DNA of 64,000 nucleotides, taken from assembly GCA_022925895.1 (NCBI GenBank), contig JAKSYS010000117.1, positions 1 to 64,000 on the forward strand, in the 5' to 3' direction. The position numbers and the translations under genes were made by a program. Of this stretch, positions 45,384 through 57,373 are shown piece after piece (within the stretch, counting starts at the first letter, position 1; each line of letters starts with the position of its first letter). Source of the DNA: Fragilaria crotonensis. Lineage: Eukaryota; Bacillariophyta; Fragilariophyceae; Fragilariales; Fragilariaceae. The notes beneath the pieces are model-generated. The model was not told the origin of the DNA. It made no database searches and was given only the letters and a program-made list of their open reading frames with translations.

Positions 45384-48368
45384 TTAACTATGTGGCCTTG
45401 AACAAGGGTGGCAAAAACCCGATTTCGTCAAAAGGGATATGGAAGGGTTTTGGTTTAAACCAGTTAAACCCGATTTCATGCGAAATCAGGTTTTTGCTTC
45501 ACACGCAAAATGTTGGTACAAATAATTGATAAATCCACACAAATGAGGAGGAGCCAATGGTGCAAAGATCATCAATGATCAATGAATCGAAATCAATGTG
45601 AGATAGTGAGATCGATATGGGATGTGACAGATTCCATTTACTATCGGTTTAGAAATCACCCAAAACGCTTAATTCAGTCGATCACATTTTCAATTCTATC
45701 TTCATCAAAAAACATCGTTGCACGAATCGGAAAGAGCTGTGAATCAATCATGCAATCCTCTACAATAATGCAACTGGAAGCAGTTTAGAGGCTCTGATAG
45801 ATAGAAAGTTATTAAATGTAGAACTGTCGCAAAAAAATTCAATTTTTTGATTTCCTTAATTACGTCGGTCGCTCACGAGGCTTCAGCTATTTGTGCAATG
45901 TGCATACCAATACAAGCAGGACACATCCAGAAACCTATCATGCACTTGCAATAGGTTCTTATGCGTTTTTTTTGCAGCCGACTGTCTTGCAAATGTGCTG
46001 CGGGTATTTGGTTGAGAGGAACTGCCATTGCGTTCCAGTCCAATTTCCAGCGTAGACAGGAGCCGTTTCCACGCCGCAAACAGATGCCACGGGCTCCATA
46101 CTCCGCCTCGTCCTCTTTCTTGTGCCTGTATTAACAACAAACGAGAATTCCATCAACTCCTTAGCAAGTAATCGCCTGAACTCCAGTTGGCTAAGCGTAT
46201 CAGATTGAGAAAAGTATGAGTGTGCGAGTCGTGCATTCACCTCGACCACAGCAAGGATAAAGGTGAATACTCGTATCTTCCAATCCTTGGTGTTGATACT
46301 CTCCTCCAATGATATTGGAGAGTGTCTGGCATTGTTATGGTCATCAACTTGGTGCCTGAACTTGAAATGGTTAAAAAAAGGGCTCGGTGTAAACAAAACT
46401 CACATTTTCCCGAATGCCGCTTCGACGAGTCACGCTTCGTTGCGTCAATCCTCCATCCATCGGTCGCAGCGCTCCATACGTTGCCATCAATTTCATGACG
46501 TAGTCTTCCTCCTTCATACAGAAGACTTTAAAGTTGATGCCGTCCAAAGTGCCTGGGAGGCTGTCGGTGGTGCCGATCTCCTTCAAATCAAAATGTGAGT
46601 CGATCGCCGCGCCGTCAATATACTTCGGCCAGTAACGACGCTTTTTAATTACTGCCGATGCGTAGACACCGACAGAAGCCAACTGCACCAGTCCTTTCAG
46701 CACACAGAAACCGCTGTCCATGATCACCACTCTTCCTGAGTGGTGAATGGACTCGGTCAATCTCATAAGCAGACCAGTCGTCTTACCGTGTTCCGAATAT
46801 TTTTCGTTCGGAATTTGCGACGGTCGGTCCTTACCTTGCACGAGCTCAATTGCAAACATTATTCCACTCAAGCCACAACAAATTGAATGATATTCATTCC
46901 CCTTTGGATGGGGTTTTCTTGGAACAAAGACCCAGCCAGGGCACGTCCACATGTTCGTCCAGACCGACATGGACTCATCCAAACAAGAGACCCAGCTCGG
47001 ACTGAAGCAAGCCTGCGTGTGTTTGTTGAAAGCATCAATAATATCATTGACAGGATGGAATGGATGTTTGAATGCAGGTGGAGGCGTTGTTGTGAGCTTT
47101 AGATGCTTCAGGATCGCCTCAAAACGTCTCCTGGACATGTAAGCATGCAGACGAAACGGGGCACCACAAAATATGTCTGGCATGTCGTTTGCCCAAAACA
47201 TACGTCTTTGTACTCCCTGAGTCGTTCCCAAGAGAAACAGAATCGCCATGAACCGCAGAAACTCATCCCATGTAAGAGGGTCCAAAAGTGTTTCGTTTGT
47301 GGCTTGGAGAATGGTTGTTTTGAAGAACTCCTGCGGCAAAAAGTGAAGGAAGAAACCCAACGCGGTGTGCATTGATGGATCAGCACTTACCAAGGAAGGC
47401 TGGACATCCCTGACGCCAGCCACCCTTCTAGCATCTAAGGGTTCACTTCCCCAGGGTCGGTATATATCACCAGTGTCAGTGTCGTTTGAAGTTGGAACGT
47501 TTTCGGGAGCAGGCTCATTATCGTCGTCAACTGCAAATCCCTGTGCGCGAAAACTCGAGACGTCTTCATTCAAGACTGACGGGATTTCACGCTCGTCGTT
47601 CTCGTTGCCCCCAACAGCCACACTCCTGTCGTTTTCCACATCGTTCGTTGGTATAACATCGAATAAGGATTCAATGGGTCCTTCTTGAGTGACCTTGCAA
47701 AATCGAGCGACCGCATGCAGGATTTGACCATCGTCAAAATCGTCGTGTCGCATCGTCAAACAGACCTGCAAACGCCTGGAAACCATTCTCTCCTCCTGTC
47801 CAATGACAAGGAGGTTGTCCAGCACATCATTCTTTGATGCATTTGGATACCTTTTTGAAATGACAGCCCTTGGGTGAAGGAACTTCTTGTAGACGGTGAT
47901 CTTGGCTCCGACGCCATGGCGTAACCGTTTAGTTTTCGGCATGATTTTTTTTAACGATAAAAAAATTCGGTACAGAGACCAACTTCTATTAATCATATCT
48001 CGACTTCTACCGCTTCAAACAAGTGCATCTTGATAACCTGTATTGCACACAACTAGTACTTTCATATCGTACTGAGCCATAGAACTCGAGAACATGAAGC
48101 CCAAATGATCACTTATTTTAAAAAATGACACTGAATTAAGTCGAAAAAACTGAATTCAGTGAGGGTGGTCCAATATCCGCTATGTGATGAACAGTGGTGA
48201 CCTGTGAACCGGAATTGTTCAGTTCACAGTGCAGTGCACAGTATACAGTGCAATTAAAACCAAAAACCCGATTTAGTTGCGATTTTGCGAAATCGGGTTT
48301 TTGAGTTAAACCCGCCGATTTGAAAAACCCGATTTGGGAATGCTTGCCACCCTTTTGAACACTGCTAA
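45384..48368. mobile_element. piggyBac-type DNA transposon
   Basis: The ends are imperfect inverted repeats: TTAA-CTATG then TTGAACAAGGGTGGCAA at the left (45384-45413), and the complement of TTAG-CAGTG then TTCAAAAGGGTGGCAA at the right (48343-48368). The left TTAA is the canonical piggyBac target; the right one reads TTAG on the complement, one base off. Subterminal AAACCCGATTT motifs occur several times inside both ends, including a hairpin at 48263-48303 formed by AAAAACCCGATTT and its complement. The transposase gene lies on the minus strand within. The size, near 3 kb, fits an autonomous element. Confidence 0.75.
45873..47942 (-). CDS. piggyBac transposase (DDE_Tnp_1_7), two homopolymer frame shifts
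   Basis: The likely start is ATG 47942 (MPKTKRLRHGVGAK). The N-terminal part has an acidic linker. The DDE domain follows with TWDEFLRFMAILFLLGTTQG, catalytic Asp in SWVSCLDESMSVWTNMW, second Asp in GRVVIMDSGFCVLKGL and third in FRHQVDDHNNARHSP. The tail has a Cys-rich zinc domain (CKTVGCKK, then YCKCMIGFWMCPACIGMH) typical of piggyBac. The frame breaks at a seven-A run (46373-46379, plus strand) and at an eight-T run (45966-45973); protein similarity continues across both. These look like one-base length changes, real or technical, in a recently active copy. Confidence 0.85.
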
Positions 48369-48770
48369 TTGTCAATATGCTTTAGAAAGATAAAATACAG
48401 AGCAAGAAGTGTCGGTGATTAACCAAACACCGTTTTGTCATTCTTTATTCAATGTCAGAGCTGCATTGAATTCACAATGAGTTCTCTTGGTATGACATAC
48501 TGCAGTCTGCAGTGCACTACTTGGAGTACACATCCAATGCACAAGCAATGACAGTCCTCATGCATCCTACTGACTTTTTGAGCTTTTTCAAACATGAGGA
48601 ATGTCTCACGGGTTGGCAAGAAGCAACATGGTGAGAACGCTGTCTAAAACAAGATGGATTTTTGCTGCACAACAAGGATGAATACAAAAAAGAGCAATGC
48701 ATACTGAATTATGGTGCTGACAGGACACCCTGAAATATGGGAGAAATCCATCATTGGGAGGCTGCATGAC
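48369..48770. other. Intergenic, no gene seen
   Basis: Right flank of the piggyBac element. No recognisable coding or structural feature. Confidence 0.4.
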
Positions 48771-48779
48771 ATTAGTGGT

Positions 48780-49200
48780 TATGATAGAACAAAATTATAA
48801 GCTAAGTCCAGAAATAGTCCAGAGAAATACAATATGGTCTGGCCGTAGCCCAACAATATGATGCAGACACAGTAGAATTTGTTCAGTCCCTGCAAGCAAA
48901 GTAGTACTGATCCATTGGTAATTGGCTCATCCCCAGATTCATGCTCCTCAAAAAATAACTGATCCCACATAACACCAGAGGCCATCTGGATATCCATTTC
49001 CAGCCCATCCACACCTATCACACTCGTAGGCCAAGGCCAGCCTCCTGCTTTGCAGGCCCAATGCCATCCCATTTCTACCATAGGATGCGATGTGATAAAT
49101 CTTTAAGCTTTGGTCCACTTAAGGGCTTAGTAAAGATATCCACCGGATTAGTCTCACCATCTGGTACTTCATCAACAATTGTTTAGGTCCGAGTTCAGTT
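48780..49200 (-). mobile_element. Ty1/copia retrotransposon remnant
   Basis: A fossil fragment on the minus strand. The translated piece DEVPDGETNPVDIFTKPLSG is the very end of a copia-type Pol (the D-I-F-T-K-P-L box after RNase H). The sequence after it, toward 48780, would be the 3' untranslated or LTR-side region. The rest of the element is absent, so it is an old, heavily truncated copy. Confidence 0.55.
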
Positions 49201-49559
49201 ATGCAAGGACATTCGTTGATATCACGTACTAGAGTACCGTTGTACAGTGCTCCACCAATTCCAACCAAAAGATCATGCAGCGCACGGAATACCTGGTACT
49301 GTAGTGCTACAGTAGCAAGTAGCCAGTAAATGAGTACGGTACCGTGGACCTGGTACTGTAAAAGACAGTTGGTATGGCTGGTTTTTTTGTCGACCGTCCT
49401 ACCGTACCCGTTAGTACATGTTCTACTACTCTATACAAAACCCCAGAGTAAATCTCAACGAGTTCAGAAGATATGATATCCTATATTCCGATTGACGCCA
49501 AGACATCACAATGGCTCAAGCGAGCCTTCTTCATCCCTTTCACCTTTCAGGCTGTAGTC
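49201..49559. other. Intergenic, no gene seen
   Basis: GTAC-rich (49240-49420); no gene recognised. Confidence 0.4.
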
Positions 49560-52500
49560 TTATGCTCCACGAAGCTTATTAGTCGTTGACGTGCGTTTCA
49601 GTTCCGAATTAACAAACCCGCGGTCAAAATCAAGAGCACACCGATGCACTTTGAAGTCTTTCATCAGCCTCTCAATTTGAGCAAACAGGAGTTCCTGCTT
49701 CTGAGCAACGAGAGCGCCGTCACTAGTTGATGCTGCTTCCTGCTGTTCTAAATGATAGTAAGTGCAGATGTAGGCCCTTGCCCTTGCTGCAAACTTCTGA
49801 ACTCTCACTTTTGTTAAAATGTCGACAGAACTTGTGCAGTCTTTCACCAGAAGCTTGAAATTTTCACGTCCTCTTTTTGAAGATACTGGCATACGACGGT
49901 AATGAGACTTGGCATGGGCCCAGCAGTACTCGACACCCTCACCTGCAAGTTCTGCATGAAACTTCGGAGTTAAAAGAACTGTCACACCAAGTTGGGCTCC
50001 AAGGTGCTGAAGTGCTGTCTCCTCGTATTTGAAATCGGTACAATTGGCAAGTAGGTGTCGGAGCGAGGAGCTTGTGTCGATACACCCTGTTATTGGATCT
50101 TTTCGACCGTCAACAGTATAAGAAGCGAGTACCTCGTTTGAATCAACAATCAACCCTCGTTCCCAAAGGACCTGAAGAAGGCCTTTTGGTTGCCCCTCCC
50201 ATCCTTGGATTATCTCTTGCTTATCATAGAAGAAATCCACGCCATTGACTCGTGCAAAATCCTGAAGCTCCTTTTTCGTGTGGTTTCGCTGCTGCTGAAG
50301 TGTCACTCCGGCCAATTCAAGGGCATCAACAAGGAGTTTCTTCGTGCGCTCTACTCGCTTGCTGCGACCTGTTGGTCGATTATGTCTCCGACTCTCCCTT
50401 TCTTCATCACTTTGAAGGTACCACGGTCCCTTATCATTTGAAGTGAATACCATCGATTGACTCTCACCAACTTGAAGACGAGGTATGTGCGAACCGAGAA
50501 ATCCTTCTGATGCCATAATTGTTGTCTCTCGCATTATTGGCTGGGAACCTCCAAAATACTTTGACATTTGCTTGGCATCAAGGGCGCCACTCCTTTTTCT
50601 CGCATGGCCTTGGCTATGGTCGAAGAGAAAGACAAACTCAAATTGAGGGTACAAAACCTTCAAACAGTCAACAACGTCTTCGAATTGGAGAGCCATATGG
50701 AAGCTATTCCAGTATCCTTCATTGTTAGCTCCAATGAAGAGATACTTGACAAAAGGTGAGTGCGACAACTGAGGCTTGTCGGATGTCTTTAGAACCTCAT
50801 TTGCAGCTTGAACATCAAGATATTGTTTTCCAATTCTCGTCGCATTTATTCTCACGAGCTCCTCATCCGTCAGAGGTCTTCCAAAACCAAATTCTCGAGA
50901 CACAAATGCTGACAACATGTATCCATCGCCTTCAGATTTTGGCAGGAGTGGTCGTTGTCCTTTTGGTCCGACCCATGTTTTAGATCCGAGAAGGTATTGG
51001 GCAAACACACTTTCATCCTGACCTACAATCATGACTGGTCTAACATCTTGTGATGCTCGGACACTCATTCGAGCTAACGTGCGGTGGAGATCATGTGAGT
51101 GTTCGTCACTCGATGTCTTTGCATCCCAATAATCGATGTGAAATTCAATCCACGGTTCACCGTCTTTCGAAGCATTAGCATAACAGAAGCCAAATTCAAT
51201 ATCAATATCCTTCATTGTCTGAGCTGACTCTAGTGATAGCTGAACCCATCGATGACATCGTGGCTCGTATTCTGTCAAGTACTGTCTGCAGAAAATAGTT
51301 CGATACGCCACCACATCATCACGCTCGTGACCATCCACGTAAAAGCTCTTTCTCCTCGCATCATAACTGAAGCCAAGCAGACGAATCCATCTCCAGACTG
51401 TTGTTATACTCAAGGTTTTGAGCCCATGTTGCTTGAGAAACGAGTCCAACACTTTGTTACCAATATCAACATCTACATGATTTGTTTCGTCTTCTATACC
51501 AGCAGTTGGTATCGTCGTCGGCTCCTCTCTTGCCTTGTCTTGATTCCATTCAACCACGAGTTTCGGTATAAGCACTGAAACAATGAATTCGTGCACTTCT
51601 TCTATTGTTAAGGTGGCTAACTTTCTCACGGCAAATGCCACTATGTCATCTTTAGCACATGGAAAAGCTTCGAGGAGTCTAGGCATTGGACGCTTCCCGC
51701 ATTGAACATACGGGTTAGGATGAGGAAACGTTTCAAGGGAACGGAAGTGGATATTCCAGTTGGCAACGGTCTTGTAACTTGTTGCTTGCACAATGCCAAT
51801 ATTGTTGAGATGCAAACATGCTTGTTTGCAGCACTCGTGCCAGGTCCACTTGTTCATGTGCTGGAGTGCGAGTTGGTATGCACGCACTGCACAAGAAAAG
51901 GGCTCGCTGCCGAACCTCAAAGATTTCTGTCTTTGAACAGAAGTTATTGGGGTCTCGGCCCGCAATAATGTTCCGCCAGGCATCTTCACTACTATTAGCA
52001 GTCTTTAGTAGCTGAATGCGACGCTCGACTGCTTCCTGGGGGTTCTCGCTGCAATTGGACGCATCAGATCCTTGAACAAATCCTCGCGGCTTAAACAACT
52101 GATATGCTTCAGGGCTATCAGGCCAGTATGATTTTGCTTCATCATTCTGACATGGCAGCAGCTGAGCCTCCCCAATCCGTTGACGCTTCGAAGATTGATC
52201 CTCTTGTGGTGTTGGTTGATTTTCTTTCGAAGTTGGGCCTACGGGACAAGTATTGGCTGTATCCGATTCATTCGCTCGTCCAGGAGATGGCCTCGCCCTC
52301 GTAACAGGGATGAGGAGAATAGCTTCCGCTGTACTGACGACTCTTTCTTTCCAAGCAGCATTCAACGGTACTGGATACGGAACTTGTTTGTTCCTTTCTG
52401 TGAAAAAATAATAAAACTTTCTTTGGTAGATGACGCGAAATACTCCCGTGTTGTTTGACCCGTCAAAATGTGTCATCAACTCAGACCACTCACAATGCCA

Positions 52501-52698
52501 ACTTGACATTGCAGTGTTGAACTTTCGAACATCCACCCTCAGAAGAGAATTATCAATAACGCCAGACAAAGTCAAAGCGTCCACCCATGTCGACGCTGGT
52601 AGCCATCGATTGCACAGTCGTGAGCCTAGTCTTGGATCTTCTCGCAGTACTGACACTGCCCTTGACAAAATTGCTGAAATGGCTGGTGTGGTTTCCAT
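49560..52698 (-). CDS. DDE-superfamily transposase-like protein
   Basis: Two overlapping minus-strand frames, 52698-51733 and 51989-49560. The second, about 800 residues, carries a helix-turn-helix-like part (DSFLKQHGLKTLSITTVWRW), the motif FYVDGHERDDVVAYR, then VMIVGQDESVFAQYLLGSKT and VFLFDHSQGHARKRSGALDA, and a late HAELAGEGVEYCWAHAKSHY segment. The YVDGHER-VVAYR, DES and FDHS-H order is that of a large family of fungal and protist DDE endonucleases. I do not name the superfamily with certainty. The upstream frame (METTPAISAILSRAV, SSKRQRIGE) probably belongs to the same protein; the join near 51900-51980 needs either a small intron or a frame shift. Terminal inverted repeats were not found, so it may be an immobile or domesticated copy. 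Confidence 0.7.
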
Positions 52699-52739
52699 TA
52701 CCACCGGACTCACTTATGGAACCTTACACCTGAGACAAT

Positions 52740-53499
52740 AATGGAGATAACTGTTTGGGCTAGTCACTTGCCAAGGAGTGCAAGTGTTGTGAACGGTGCT
52801 GCTCAATTCCATTGTGAATTGCTTGCTTCCTTCGCGGCAAAACTTTCAAGTCGTGACGTCACCTGAAGAATATAATTCTATCTATGTACCTATCATACCG
52901 GAGTGAACGCCAAGGATATTGCTGGCGAAACCAGCCATATTTGGTAGCACCAGTAGTACGGTACTGAGATTCCAAGTCGACAGGTTCGCCGACGTAATGG
53001 TGACGACAGGATCCGAACTCGAATCTGCAACACAGTCGGAGTTCAAAGTTCAAAGGTTCGAAGGAGTGTTTCGAGGATTCCAGCATTTTCATTGGAGCTC
53101 ACCCCTGCTTCGTCCGGCTGGTTTTGAAGTGTGACCGACACAATATATCTACGTATACGAAGTATTGGATATGTTTAGTGGATACGATGCGACCGGCAAA
53201 GACACCCACTGGTTTCCAGCTTAGGAGAGCAATCGGAGTACACAGTGTACGGTGTTTTGGTACATAGTGAAAGTACATTTCTACGGTACCTGTACTGAAC
53301 CAGGCATCTGTAGATTCAATCTTTCCTTTCTTGCCCTTTCTCAGCGACCCGACTTCTTCTGCAGCTGGCCACTGGCCACACAAATCTTTACAAAGGCAAT
53401 TGCAATCGAGTGCAAGTCGTTTGCAAGATACTGGTAACATACAAGTTCTGTAATTGCTAGACAATTGCAAACCTAGAGACCCTTCTCTCACATCAAAAC
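52740..53499. other. Upstream region of gene A
   Basis: Promoter-side flank between the transposase-like gene and gene A. A 130-codon minus-strand frame at 53099-53491 has no motif and is not called. No TATA box could be assigned. Confidence 0.4.
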
Positions 53500-56400
53500 A
53501 TGAGTGGGAACGGTAGTTACCAAAAGAACGGAGGATACGGCATTGTTCCGAATGGCGAAGGTACGATATCTTTTCAAATCAGTCATCCGACACGCCACTA
53601 TATGCGTTTGGTTCGAGTGATGGCTTGTCGATTGGCTCGTTTATCAAATCGAATAGAAATGATGTTATCTAACAATCCAATGTTTTCCCGCCTCTGCTTA
53701 TTTCAGATGACGATATCCCCAACTCCAAGCCTCCTAGCAAGTGGTTCATTGTCGTCGTCGTTGCGGCTGTAATTGCGGCTGCCGGGTACGGTGGATACGC
53801 CTTGATCGGAAAGGATACCAGCGGCGAAAACATGGCGGTGCAATCTGGTACTGTTGCCGTCACCGCAGATGGAAAGATCAAGCTCTTTGACAAGTTCAAT
53901 CGATACGTTTTGGAGGATTTTGATGCCAAACCAACCTTTTCAGATTTCCTTCCCGGTGTTGCTGGATACTTTGGAAAACCAGTCTGGTCCTTCTACGTCA
54001 ATCGCGGTCAGGGCATGGCGTCCTTCGGAACAGAAAGCAAGGAGTTTCCAATTTTGGAATTCAATGCCGCCAACAAGGCATATCAAGTCACACCGTACGT
54101 TGGATTCCGTTCGTTTGTGCGAGGAACTCGTAGCATGAGTTCCTTCGAAACGGAACCCTTCAGTCCAGCAAACACTCGCAATCTTGCCCTCGATGACAAG
54201 GATGCCTCCAAACCGAAGCGCATCATGTATGTTGGTGCCAACGAATTTGAAGTGCAAGAATTCGATCAAGTGAACAATCTCGCAGTATCGGCCACGTACT
54301 TTGTCTTGCCTGAAGAAGACTTTGGTACACTGGTTCGCCGTGCAACCTACACCAATACAGGAGATTCCGATCTCACGTTGAGTGTGTTGGATGGTCTCGC
54401 CAAGATGGAGCCATCGGGTGGTATGTTGGACTGGTCTCTCAAGCAGATGGGCCGAACTTTGGAGGGATGGATGGGTGTCTACCACGTGGACGATACTCTC
54501 ACCATGCCATTTTACAAGATGTCCACCGAGCCTGGTGACTCTGCCAGTGTCAAGATCGAAGAGGCCGGTCATTATTGCTTGGCCTTTGTGGAGACAATGA
54601 ACAGTACTGCCGAGCTCTTGCCAATTGTCTACGATACGACCAAGGTCTTTGGTCAATCCACGTCTCTCCAGTCTGCTGCTGGACTTGCCGCCTCGTCGGT
54701 CGGGGAGATCCTGGCCAATCCTCAATACGGTGATGCCACTACCTCATCAGCCTTTGCGGCCATTGACAGGGTGACACTTAAGCCAGGGGAAAACATCACC
54801 ATCGCTACCTTCTATGGAAAGGCTGGGCATATTACTGATGTCCCCAAGATTGTTGACATTATTACCGCTCCTGGTTACGTCCAGGCCAAGTTTGAGCGTG
54901 CTCGCCAACTCATTGATGAATTGACTGCCGGTGTCGAAACAAATACCGCCAATCCATTGTTCAATGGTGCTGTCCAACAGATGTTCTTGGACAATGCCCT
55001 TCGTGGAGGTATGCCAACTGTCATGGGAAAGGTCGAGGGTGATGCAACCTACGACGAGGACGAGGGTGTCAAGATCTTCCATGCCTTTTCTCGCATTCAT
55101 GGTGATTTGGAGCGTGACTATAATGCATTTGATATTCAGCCAGCATACTACTCTCAAGGTCCTGGAAACTACCGTGATGTTGCTCAGAATCGTCGTGATG
55201 ATGTCACCTTCTTGCCGCGTATGGGTTCGTACGATGTCAAAATGTTCCTCTCGTACATTCAAGCAGATGGATATGAGCCTTTGACAGTTGAAGCTGTTGC
55301 TTACATGTTTGAGGATAGGGGTGTTACCGATGCCTTAGCTGCAGAGCTGACTGCGGAGTCTGGCAGTGCCAAGAGTGAGTCGCATGTTGTCTTTAGAACT
55401 GTATGTGTTTTCTCGCGAATTCCTGTGTGCTCATGCTTGCCTTCTTTCCATCTTCATAGCCCTTTCCAATGTCCTCATGGGAGGTCCGTTCCGCCCTGGA
55501 CAGCTCTTCCAGCTTGTTGATGACTTGCACATCAATGTGACTGTTTCCAACGAAGTTTTCATCAATACCATTCTCGCCAAGTCCATCGATCGTCCCATGG
55601 CTGTCTACGGCTCCGGATACTGGGCTGACCATTGGGACTACTACCTTGACCTTATTGAAGCGTACACTTCCATCTATCCTGATGGTGTCGAATCACTCAT
55701 GTACGACACCAAGCTCCGCTACTTCTTCTCCACCGCGACAGTGAAGCCTCGCAGTGAGAAGTATGTGTTGACGTACACTTTTGACGGCCTTTCCAAGCAC
55801 GTTCTTCAGCTTGATTCAACAGTCTTTGACCTTGAGAAGGTTGCCGAGCAGAAGGCATTCGTTGACCAATCAACTGGTCTGCTTGGGATCGATGCGAACT
55901 GGCAACGTGTTGTTGGTGGCCAGGCATTTGAGTCGCCGACTATCGCAAAGCTGTTCCTGCTTGGTGCGATCAAGTTCGCCATGCGTGATGCGTACGGTAT
56001 GGGCGTTGAGTATGAAGGCGGCCGTCAGGTTGGAACGATGCCATGAACGGTCTCCCAGGTATGGTCGGCTCTGGCATGCCCGAAACCTATGAGATGTACC
56101 TGATGTTGAAGTACGTTCGTAAGGTTGTCAAGACATACAAGCGAGGCGTCATCGTGCCAGATGAACTTCACGTCATGGTTTCCACTATCAACAATGCGCT
56201 GGATGAGTTGGAAGCCACCGGATTTACGGACCCCGAAGAGCTTCCCCTTGATGTCCCCGATGAACTTTTCCACTACTGGGATATCGTTGCTGCTGCCCGC
56301 GAGTCGTACCGCAATGATGTGCAGTACTACTTTTCCGGAAACACCACAGAGATCCCTGCCCACAAGGTCGTTACCATGTTGGACCGTTGGATCGATCAGG

Positions 56401-57373
56401 TGGAGCTCGGTATGAAGCGCGCCATGAAGATCGCCTCCAGAGGCGACGGCGATGACGGAACATCTGGCATTGCTCCTTGCTACTTCTCCTATGATGTTAC
56501 GGCATGGAAGCTCAATGGTGGCAGCAACGCCGTCGGTCTTCCTTTGGTTAACGCCTTGTCCATGCGTGTTGGAACGTTTCCTCTCTTCCTTGAGGGACCT
56601 GTCCGATACCTGAAGACGGTCCAGGATGATCAGCATGCCGTGAAGGATATGTATGCTCGGGTGTTGCAATCTGGCCTTCGCGACGAGAAGCTGAAGATGT
56701 ACTTCCTCTCTGCCAGTTTGAAGGGACAGAGCTATGACATGGGAAGAATGATGGCCTTCTCTCCAGGATGGCTCGAGAATCAGTCTATCTGGACGCACAT
56801 GTCTTTCAAGTATTACCTCCAACTCCTGAGAGGCAAGCTGTATGAGGAGTTCTTCGCTGAGATCAAGGGCGGAGGAATGATGACATTTATGGATCCTGAC
56901 GTTTACGGTCGTTCCTTGATGGAGTGCTCCTCCTTCATGGCGTCGTCTGCATTCCCTGATCCTTCGATGCATGGACGAGGTTTCCTTGCTCGTCTCAGTG
57001 GAAGTACTGCAGAGTTCATGTCGATGTGGAAGCTCATGTTCTTGGGACCTGAATTGTTCTTTTTGAATGATGTCGGTGAGGTTGAGATGAAGTTTGTCGT
57101 TGCCATTCCTTCGTGGTTGTTTGAGGATGACGAAAACCCGGGAACTCGCGACGAAAATGGTGATTTGACCATCAACTTCAAGCTCTTCGGGACGATTCCA
57201 GTGACCTACCACAACTCGGAGGAGGCGACCTGTTTGGAGTGAACGCCAAGGGATATTTGATCAAGATGAAGGATGGAAGTGCTTTCCATGTCGACGGTCC
57301 ATCCGTACCATCGGCAACAGCGCTTGCCATTCGCCGCGTCAAGGGCGTCCAGTCTATTGATGCGTACTTTTAA
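53500..57373 (+). CDS. Membrane-anchored GH94/149/161-like glucan phosphorylase A (right copy)
   Basis: Exons 53500-53560, 53707-55374 and 55460-57373, with introns of 146 and 85 bases at the same sites as in gene B. The N-terminus MSGNGSYQKNGGYGIVPNGE and one helix (KWFIVVVVAAVIAAAGYGGY) make a type II anchor. The enzyme domain closely matches B: FDKFNRYVLEDFDAKPTFSD, GPGNYRDVAQNRRDDVTFLP, FRPGQLFQLVDD, YWADHWDYYLDLIEAY. One base is missing near 56030, just before the catalytic-type WNDAMNGLPG box, and another near 57222 that is shared with the left copy of A. Read literally, the product would end at 56046, about 130 residues into exon 3. Whether A is a young pseudogene or misread is open. 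A is followed 2.7 kb downstream by B. Confidence 0.85.

Noticed and set aside
45414-48340. Repeated AAACCCGATTT motifs as a possible CRISPR-like or telomere-like array
   Set aside because: Copies are few, irregularly spaced and confined to the two ends of the piggyBac element, which explains them better.
53099-53491. Minus-strand frame of 130 codons upstream of gene A
   Set aside because: No motif or plausible start context, and it overlaps the expected promoter of A.
56025-57212. Long minus-strand open frame of 395 codons antisense to gene A
   Set aside because: It mirrors the codon bias of the glucan phosphorylase gene, starts and stops arbitrarily, and its product has no recognisable motif. 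The equivalent at 62960-63988 behaves the same way.
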